Below are positions 13,655 through 18,381 of a stretch of 18,381 bases of DNA, piece by piece (within the stretch, counting starts at the first letter, position 1; every line of letters begins with the position of its first letter). The notes beneath the pieces are model-generated. The model was not told the origin of the DNA, ran no database searches, and saw only the letters and a list, made by a program, of their open reading frames with translations. The DNA is from Acidimicrobiaceae bacterium (lineage in GTDB: Bacteria > Actinomycetota > Acidimicrobiia > Acidimicrobiales > Palsa-688). The stretch spans positions 1 through 18,381 of the forward strand of contig JAUTXM010000183.1 in assembly GCA_030838025.1 (NCBI GenBank), read 5' to 3'. A program made the translations under genes and the position numbers.

Positions 13655-14956
13655 ATGATCGACGTGCGCCGGCTCCGTGACGACTTCGACGCGGTGCGCC
13701 ACGCCCTGGCCCGGCGGGGGATCGACCTGTCGGAGGTGGACCGGGCGGCGGACCTGGACCGCCGGCACCGCACCCTGGTGATGCGCCGCGACGAGCTGCG
13801 GGGGCAGAAGAACACCGTGTCCAAGGACATCGGCGCGGCCCGCCGGGCGGGGGAGGCCGCCCGGGCGTTCGCCCTGACCGCCGAGAGCACCGCGGTGGGC
13901 GAGGAGCTCGATCAGGTGGAGGCGACGACGGTCGCGGCCGAGCGCGAGCTGGCGGCGCTGCTGCTGCGCATCCCCAACCTGCCCGCGGACGACGCCCCCG
14001 ACGGAGCGTCGGAGGCCGACAACCCCGTGTTGCGGGTGGTCGGCCTTGACGGCGCCGACGCGACGTCGGGTTATGCGGAGCACCAGCGGGTGCCCCATTG
14101 GGAGATCGGTGCCTCGTTGGGCATCTTGGACTTGGAGCGGGGGGCGCGGATCTCGGGGTCGATGTTTCCGGTGTACCGGGGGATGGGGGCCACGTTGGCG
14201 CGGGCCCTGTGCCAGCTGGCGCTGGACCGCAACGCCGACGCCTTCGAGGAGGTGCGTCCACCGACGCTGGTGCGAACCGCGACGTTGCAGGCGACGGGGC
14301 AGCTGCCCAAGTTCGCCGACGACGCCTACCACATCGAGCGCGACGACCTGTGGCTGATCCCCACCGCCGAGGTGCCGTTGACGTCGTTGCGGCGCAACGA
14401 GATCCTGGCGGAAGCGGAGCTGCCGGTGCGGCTCATGGGGTGCACGCCGTGTTACCGGCGGGAGGCGGGCAGCGCGGGCCGGGACACCCGGGGTCTCCTG
14501 CGGGTGCACGAGTTCGACAAGGTCGAGATCCTGGCCGTGACGACGCCGGCCCAGGCGGCGGCCATGCATGCCGAGTTGCTGGCGCGGGCGGAGGGGACGA
14601 TCGCGGCCCTGGGGTTGGCCTACCGGATCGTCGACATCTCGACGGGCGATCTGGGCCAGTCGCATGCGCGCAGCTTCGACATCGAGGTGTACGCGCCCGG
14701 GTGCGGGATGTGGCTCGAGGTGTCGTCGGTGTCGTGGTTTAGCGACTACCAGGCGCGGCGGGCCAACATCCGGTACCGCCCGGCCGCCGGCGGCCAGACG
14801 ATCATGTGCCACACGCTCAATGGCTCGGCGCTGGCCGTTCCCCGGGTCTGGGCGGCGCTGGTGGAAGTCGGCCGCCAGCCCGACGGGTCGGTCGCGTTCC
14901 CCGCGGCCCTGCACCCCTACCTGCGGGGCGCCACGGGGATCGCCGCCCGGGTGTAG
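13655..14956 (+). CDS. serS: Seryl-tRNA synthetase
   Basis: This class II aminoacyl-tRNA synthetase charges tRNA-Ser (and tRNA-Sec where present) with serine. The 433-aa length is normal. Residues 1-105 form the N-terminal coiled-coil arm that grips the tRNA variable arm. The catalytic core has motif 1 around LERGARISGSMFPVYRG (160-176), serine-binding TAEVPLT (237-243), motif 2 CYRREAGSAGRDTRGLLRVH (266-285) with Arg-Glu and a downstream Phe, and motif 3 LNGSALAVPRVWAALVE (388-404) with R397. The usual SSCSNxxDFQARR segment reads SSVSWFSDYQARR here, a modest departure. ATG 13655 is chosen because the next upstream in-frame starts would run through the neighbour's promoter. It stands alone, divergent from the exporter. 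Confidence 0.97.
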   Translation: MIDVRRLRDDFDAVRHALARRGIDLSEVDRAADLDRRHRTLVMRRDELRGQKNTVSKDIGAARRAGEAARAFALTAESTAVGEELDQVEATTVAAERELAALLLRIPNLPADDAPDGASEADNPVLRVVGLDGADATSGYAEHQRVPHWEIGASLGILDLERGARISGSMFPVYRGMGATLARALCQLALDRNADAFEEVRPPTLVRTATLQATGQLPKFADDAYHIERDDLWLIPTAEVPLTSLRRNEILAEAELPVRLMGCTPCYRREAGSAGRDTRGLLRVHEFDKVEILAVTTPAQAAAMHAELLARAEGTIAALGLAYRIVDISTGDLGQSHARSFDIEVYAPGCGMWLEVSSVSWFSDYQARRANIRYRPAAGGQTIMCHTLNGSALAVPRVWAALVEVGRQPDGSVAFPAALHPYLRGATGIAARV

Positions 14957-14973
14957 CGAGGGGTCTAGTGCGG

Positions 14974-14992
14974 GGCCGGCCGGTGGCCGGCC
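14974..14992 (+). terminator. GC-rich hairpin after serS
   Basis: GGCCGGCC-GGT-GGCCGGCC is a perfect 8-bp stem with a 3-base loop, 18 bp after the serS stop. No T tract follows, so it would be a terminator of the U-less kind proposed for high-GC actinobacteria, or simply a processing barrier. Confidence 0.45.
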
Positions 14993-14998
14993 GGGGGC

Positions 14999-15038
14999 CG
15001 GAGTACAAACTGTCGTGTACACGACACTTTGTGCTCCG
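14999..15038. terminator. 40-bp near-perfect palindrome between convergent genes
   Basis: Arms 14999-15018 and 15019-15038 match at 18 of 20 positions with no spacer; the central 16 bp, TGTCGTGTACACGACA, are perfect. One mismatch is a G-T wobble in one RNA strand. It lies between the ends of serS and the osmoprotectant ATPase, so a bidirectional terminator is the simplest reading. The perfect core could instead be an operator for a dimeric regulator. Confidence 0.5.
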
Positions 15039-15079
15039 ACCTCCCCGGAGCGACCCGTTCGACGGGCGCTTCTCGCCCG

Positions 15080-16219
15080 CTACTGGCGCAGGGGTGATTC
15101 CTCGAGATCCACGCCGGCCTCGTCGTCGACCGACCGGCGCAGGGCCACATGCAGCGACTCCGGCGTCAGCACGCCGACGAACCGGTCCCCGTCGAGGACC
15201 GCCACCCAACCGGCGTCATGTTGGAGCATCTCGCTGAACGCCTGCTTGAGCGTCGCCCCGAGCGGCACCCAGGCCTCCATGCGGTGCGTCCGGTCGCTGA
15301 CGGTCCCCTCCCCGTCGGTTCGGTCCCGGCCGATCCAACCTCGCAGCCGCTCGTCGGGGTCGACCACGACGGCCCATTTGCTGGTCACGGCGTCCATGGC
15401 CCGCCGGGCGTCGGCCAGGCTGTCGTCGAGGTGGACCACGGGCGGCTTGTCCAGGTCGGCGATGTCGATCGACGTGACGGTCAGGCGCCGCAACCCCCGG
15501 TCGGCGCCCACGAAGTCGGCGACGAACGGCGTGGCCGGGTTGCCCAGGACCTTGGCCGGGGTGTCGTACTGCTGCAAGTGACCGCCCTGGGCCAAGATCG
15601 CGATGCGGTCCCCCATCCGCACGGCTTCTTCGATGTCATGGGTCACGAACACGATCGTCTTGCGCACCTCCCGCTGGAGCCGCAGGAACTCGCCCTGCAA
15701 CCGGTCCCGGGTGATGGGATCGATGGCGCCGAACGGCTCGTCCATGAGCAGCACCGGCGGGTCGGCGGCCAAGGCCCGGGCCACGCCGGCGCGCTGGCGC
15801 TGACCGCCTGACAGTTCGCTCGGATACCGGCGCCCGAACTGGCCCGGGGGCAGTCCCACCAGGTCGAGCAGCTCCGTCACCCGGGTCGAAACCCGGGCCC
15901 GGTCCCACCCGAGCAGCTTGGGGACGGTGGCCACGTTGTCCGCGATGGTCAGGTGGGGAAACAACCCCACCTGCTGGATCACGTAGCCGATGTGCCGGCG
16001 CAGGTCGACCGCGGACTGGGACATGATGTCGGTGCCGTTGACCGTGATCGTGCCCGAGGTGGGCTCGATCAGCCGGTTGATCATCTTCATGGTCGTCGTC
16101 TTGCCGCACCCCGACGGCCCGACAAGGACGCAGAGCTCGCCGTCGGCGATCTCCATCGAGAGACTGTCGACCGCCACTTCGTTGCCGTAGCGCTTGGTGA
16201 CCGACTCCAGCCGGATCAT
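15080..16219 (-). CDS. Osmoprotectant ABC transporter ATPase with C-terminal CBS domains (OpuCA/ProV type)
   Basis: This 379-aa ATPase belongs to the glycine betaine/carnitine/choline importer family. Walker A is GPSGCGKT (34-41), the Q-loop is VIQQVGLFPHL (80-90), the signature is LSGGQRQR (136-143), Walker B is VLLMDEP (156-162) and the switch His is H194 in VTHDIEEA. FPHLTIADNVATVPKLLGW is typical of the OpuC/ProV branch. Residues from about 248 to 362 form a CBS pair (for example KWAVVVDPDERLRGWIGRD and GWVAVLDGDRFVGVLTPESL), which in this family senses ionic strength or nucleotides. I start at ATG 16219 because homologues begin just before SVTKRYG and a TACGGT box lies 6 nt upstream; a longer frame to 16261 has no support. 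The partner permeases are on the opposite strand. Confidence 0.93.
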   Translation of the reverse strand: MIRLESVTKRYGNEVAVDSLSMEIADGELCVLVGPSGCGKTTTMKMINRLIEPTSGTITVNGTDIMSQSAVDLRRHIGYVIQQVGLFPHLTIADNVATVPKLLGWDRARVSTRVTELLDLVGLPPGQFGRRYPSELSGGQRQRAGVARALAADPPVLLMDEPFGAIDPITRDRLQGEFLRLQREVRKTIVFVTHDIEEAVRMGDRIAILAQGGHLQQYDTPAKVLGNPATPFVADFVGADRGLRRLTVTSIDIADLDKPPVVHLDDSLADARRAMDAVTSKWAVVVDPDERLRGWIGRDRTDGEGTVSDRTHRMEAWVPLGATLKQAFSEMLQHDAGWVAVLDGDRFVGVLTPESLHVALRRSVDDEAGVDLEESPLRQ

Positions 16220-16225
16220 CGAGCA

Positions 16226-16231
16226 ACCGTA
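16226..16231 (-). promoter_or_regulatory. Candidate -10 box for the osmoprotectant ATPase gene
   Basis: TACGGT on the minus strand lies 6 nt before ATG 16219, with no Shine-Dalgarno between, fitting a leaderless transcript. Confidence 0.4.
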
Positions 16232-16280
16232 CCCGGCTGCGACCACCCCCGCTCTGCCCACCCGCTCTGCCTGCCCCCGC

Positions 16281-16286
16281 TACGCT
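16281..16286 (+). promoter_or_regulatory. Candidate -10 box for the permease operon
   Basis: TACGCT ends 7 nt before GTG 16294 in the 74-bp divergent gap. There is no Shine-Dalgarno and no clear -35 hexamer. It mirrors the box for the divergent ATPase gene. Confidence 0.35.
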
Positions 16287-16293
16287 CCCACCT

Positions 16294-16995
16294 GTGCCGG
16301 CCGCGGGGCCCTTGCCGCATTTGTCGAGTTCGCTCCTCGCCTCGGGTCAGCCTTGGGTCGACTGGCACTGGGTGCGCCATCACCTGGGCGTCATCCGCCA
16401 CGACGTCTGGGAGCACACCTTCCTCACAGGCCTGGCAGTCGGAATCGGCCTCCTGATCGCGGTCCCGCTGGCCATCCTGGCCTATCGCCAGAAATGGACC
16501 GAGGCGCCGATCCTCGGCATCACCGGCGCCATCTACACCATCCCGTCGCTGGCCCTGCTGGGATTCCTGGTCCCTATCACCGGGCTCACGACGACGACCG
16601 CGGAGATCGCCCTGGTCGGCTACACCCTGCTCATCTTGGTCCGCAACGTCCTGACCGGCCTGCGTGAGGTGCCCGCCGACATCCGCGAAGCGGCCCGGGG
16701 CATGGGCTACACGCCGACGGGCCAGCTTCTCCGCGTCGAGCTCCCGTTGGCGGTGCCCGCCATCATGGCGGGCTTGCGCGTCGCTACCGTCACCACGATC
16801 GGCCTGGTGACCATCACCGCCCTGATCGGAGCCGGGGGGCTCGGTCAGCTGATTTACGGCGGGCTCAACCAGGACTTCCGCACCCTCACCGTCGTGGGCG
16901 CGCTGGCATCGGTCGCACTGGCGGTTGTCGCCGACGGCGTCTTGGTCGGCGTGCAGCGACTGGTCACGCCGTGGACCCGGCGCCGGAGCGGATGA
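16294..16995 (+). CDS. Osmoprotectant ABC transporter permease 1 (OpuCB/ProW type)
   Basis: This is a 233-aa BPD-type permease with about five to six helices. The EAA coupling loop reads REVPADIREAARGMGYTPTG (123-142) and continues LLRVELPLAVPAIMAGLR. The helix segment GAIYTIPSLALLGFLVPITG (78-97) and the late segment ALIGAGGLGQLIYGGL (175-190) are typical of OpuC-type permeases. GTG 16294 gives a roughly 40-residue N terminus before the first helix; TTG 16321 is an alternative start. The second permease starts 10 bp after its stop. Together they should form the heterodimeric channel used by the divergently encoded ATPase. Confidence 0.92.
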   Translation: MPAAGPLPHLSSSLLASGQPWVDWHWVRHHLGVIRHDVWEHTFLTGLAVGIGLLIAVPLAILAYRQKWTEAPILGITGAIYTIPSLALLGFLVPITGLTTTTAEIALVGYTLLILVRNVLTGLREVPADIREAARGMGYTPTGQLLRVELPLAVPAIMAGLRVATVTTIGLVTITALIGAGGLGQLIYGGLNQDFRTLTVVGALASVALAVVADGVLVGVQRLVTPWTRRRSG

Positions 16996-17005
16996 GGCGC
17001 GTGCC

Positions 17006-17791
17006 GTGAACTTCCTGTCCAAGGTCGCCCACTGGTTCTTCACCGCCGGCCACTGGCGAGGCACCGATGGCATTCCCCACCGGGTATCCGAACACCTCAC
17101 GATCTCGGGCCTGTCGGTCGCGGCCGCCCTGCTCGTCGCCCTCCCCGTCGCCCTCTGGCTGGGGCACCTCGGCAAAGGCGGCTACGCCGCCATCAGCATC
17201 GCCAACGCCGGCCGGGCCATCCCCTCCTTCGCCCTGCTCGTCATCGGCTTCGAAATCTTCGGCCTCGGTGCCACCCCGGTCTTCCTGGCCCTGTTCGCCC
17301 TGTCGGTGCCGCCGATCGTGACCAACACCTACACCGCCATCCGAGGGGTCGACCCCGACGTCAAGGAATCCGCGGTGGGCATGGGCATGACGGGTTGGCA
17401 GGTACTGACGCGCGTCGAGATACCCAACGCCATCCCGCTCATGTTCGCCGGGATCCGCACCGCGGGTGTCCAAGCGGTGGCCACGGCGACCCTGGGTGCA
17501 GTCGTGGCGTGGGGCGGCGTGGGCCGCTACATCGTCGATGGGATCGCTCAGCAGGACCACGTGCTGGTGTTCTCCGGGGCGCTCATCGTCGCCGTCCTCT
17601 CTTTCCTCACCGAGCTGGCGCTGGCCGCCCTGCAACGGGGCGTGACCCCAAAGGGCCTGCGCCTCAGCGTGGCGCAAGGCGACAAGCTCTCGGCCTTGCC
17701 CGGTGCGGCCGCCACGACGGCCGGCCCACCAGCCACGACGGCCGGCCCCGTCACGGGCCCCGCCGGCACCGTCGCAGCACCGACGGGATGA
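17006..17791 (+). CDS. Osmoprotectant ABC transporter permease 2 (OpuCD/ProW type)
   Basis: This is a 261-aa second permease of the importer. NAGRAIPSFALLVIGFEIFG and the coupling loop VDPDVKESAVGMGMTGWQVL, followed by TRVEIPNAIPLMFAGIR, are the family signatures; GVGRYIVDGIAQQDH matches the late conserved stretch. GTG 17006 has a GAGG element about 8 nt upstream; the frame is open back to 16925, but that would overlap permease 1 by 70 bp. The last 30 residues are an Ala/Thr/Pro/Gly-rich tail that includes a 17-bp direct repeat (17711-17727 and 17732-17748). It precedes the binding-protein gene. Confidence 0.92.
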   Translation: MNFLSKVAHWFFTAGHWRGTDGIPHRVSEHLTISGLSVAAALLVALPVALWLGHLGKGGYAAISIANAGRAIPSFALLVIGFEIFGLGATPVFLALFALSVPPIVTNTYTAIRGVDPDVKESAVGMGMTGWQVLTRVEIPNAIPLMFAGIRTAGVQAVATATLGAVVAWGGVGRYIVDGIAQQDHVLVFSGALIVAVLSFLTELALAALQRGVTPKGLRLSVAQGDKLSALPGAAATTAGPPATTAGPVTGPAGTVAAPTG

Positions 17792-17888
17792 AACGGGCAT
17801 GATGATCCCGGCGCCACCGGCCACGCGGGCCGGCAGCCGGTGCCGGACGGGACCGTCCCGGGCCGGTGACGAGAGGGAGAATGAACCC
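17792..17888 (+). other. Permease-binding protein gap with inverted repeats
   Basis: This 97-bp gap contains CACCGGC (17815-17821) paired with GCCGGTG (17836-17842), and a compact CGGGAC-C-GTCCCG hairpin (17848-17860). GAGAGGGAG (17871-17879) then forms a strong Shine-Dalgarno 9 nt before ATG 17889. Hairpins here could shape relative expression of the binding protein, which importers usually need in excess. Confidence 0.4.
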
Positions 17889-18381
17889 ATGCGGTTTCAC
17901 CGTGCAGGAGCGACCGGGGCGATGCTGCTCGCTGTGGCCATGTCGGCTGCGGCCTGCGGCTCGGGTGGCGGCTCCAAGTCGAGCTCGACGACACCGACGA
18001 CGACAGCCGCCCAGTTGTCCACCAAGCTCGTCTTTGGTGGCCCGCCCGAATGCAAGACCCGGCCGACCTGCCTGCTCGGGCTGGAAACGGTCTACGGGCT
18101 GCACTTCAAGGACTTCAAGGCCCTCGACTCAGGCGGCCCGCTGACCAAGTCCGCCCTGTCCAACGGCCAGATCGACGTGGCCCGGCTGTTCTCGTCCGAC
18201 GAGGCCATCGGGATCAAGGGATACGTCCTGCTCGACGACGACAAGCACTACCAGCTGGCCGGCAACGTGATCCCCGTGATCCGCACCGCCAAGGCCACCC
18301 CCGAGGTCAAGTCGCTGCTCAACTCGGTGTCGGCTGCCCTAACCCAGGACGACCTGACCAGCATCAACAAGGCCATCGACA
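17889..18381 (+). CDS. Osmoprotectant-type substrate-binding lipoprotein, apparently N-terminally shortened (3' end off the right edge)
   Basis: From ATG 17889 the frame is open for 164 codons to the window edge. A signal peptide ends in a lipobox-like SAAAC (C23), followed by a Gly/Ser/Thr linker to about residue 45. The next block, LVFGGPPECKTRPTCLLGLE, continues with VYGLHFKDFKALDSGGPLTK, then GQIDVARLFSSDEAI, LLDDDKHYQLAGNVIPVIR and LTQDDLTSINKAID. These match the second lobe and the C-terminal return of OpuAC/ProX-type binding proteins. The usual first lobe with its GSKxFTE-like start and EYTGT-like segment, roughly 130-150 residues, is missing between linker and lobe 2. A shorter variant, an in-frame deletion, or an assembly gap could explain this. 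ATG 17881 is out of frame and is not the start. Confidence 0.82.
   Translation, partial: MRFHRAGATGAMLLAVAMSAAACGSGGGSKSSSTTPTTTAAQLSTKLVFGGPPECKTRPTCLLGLETVYGLHFKDFKALDSGGPLTKSALSNGQIDVARLFSSDEAIGIKGYVLLDDDKHYQLAGNVIPVIRTAKATPEVKSLLNSVSAALTQDDLTSINKAID

Overview
The window looks like a chromosomal segment of a high-GC actinobacterium, most probably a deep-branching one such as Acidimicrobiia. This is inferred from the GC-rich codon use, the actinobacterial-style heme A synthase, GTG starts, TANNNT boxes a few bases before start codons, and a caa3-type subunit II with a C-terminal cytochrome c domain. No RNA gene, insertion sequence, integrase or CRISPR array was seen.

Region 1 (1-11772) is an aerobic terminal-oxidase locus. 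A heme A synthase gene (ctaA, cut by the left edge) reads leftward. Diverging from it is a long run of rightward genes: ctaB (heme O synthase), a divergent subunit I paralog, a divergent subunit III paralog, a membrane-anchored cupredoxin, then the canonical set ctaC (with cytochrome c domain), ctaD, ctaE, subunit IV and ctaG, ending in a TlpA/ResA-like thioredoxin. Most junctions overlap or are very short, so this is probably one or two operons that make the heme cofactor, the oxidase subunits and the copper/thiol assembly factors. The standout is the subunit I paralog at 2303-4078. It keeps the 12-helix plan, the cytoplasmic tail motif and both ligands of the low-spin heme, but it lacks all three CuB histidines, the heme a3 histidine and the D- and K-channel residues. 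With the degenerate subunit III-like protein and the membrane cupredoxin it may form a non-oxygen-reducing electron-transfer or accessory module.

Region 2 (11802-13585, minus strand) is an ABC-2 type exporter (permease and ATPase, overlapping by 4 bp). As I recall, the same kind of ABC pair adjoins the COX15-like gene in mycobacteria (Rv1456c-Rv1458c).

Region 3 (13655-14956) is a complete seryl-tRNA synthetase gene, followed by a GC-rich hairpin and a 40-bp near-perfect palindrome in the convergent gap.

Region 4 (15080-18381) is an osmoprotectant (OpuC/ProVWX-type) importer. An ATPase with CBS domains is on the minus strand. Two permeases and a lipoprotein substrate-binding protein diverge from it on the plus strand. 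The binding protein runs off the right edge and appears to lack the first half of its ligand-binding fold.

Non-coding features of note are a 34-bp tandem repeat between ctaA and ctaB, a 17-bp duplication of the stop/start junction before ctaG, and candidate leaderless promoters at several transcription-unit heads.
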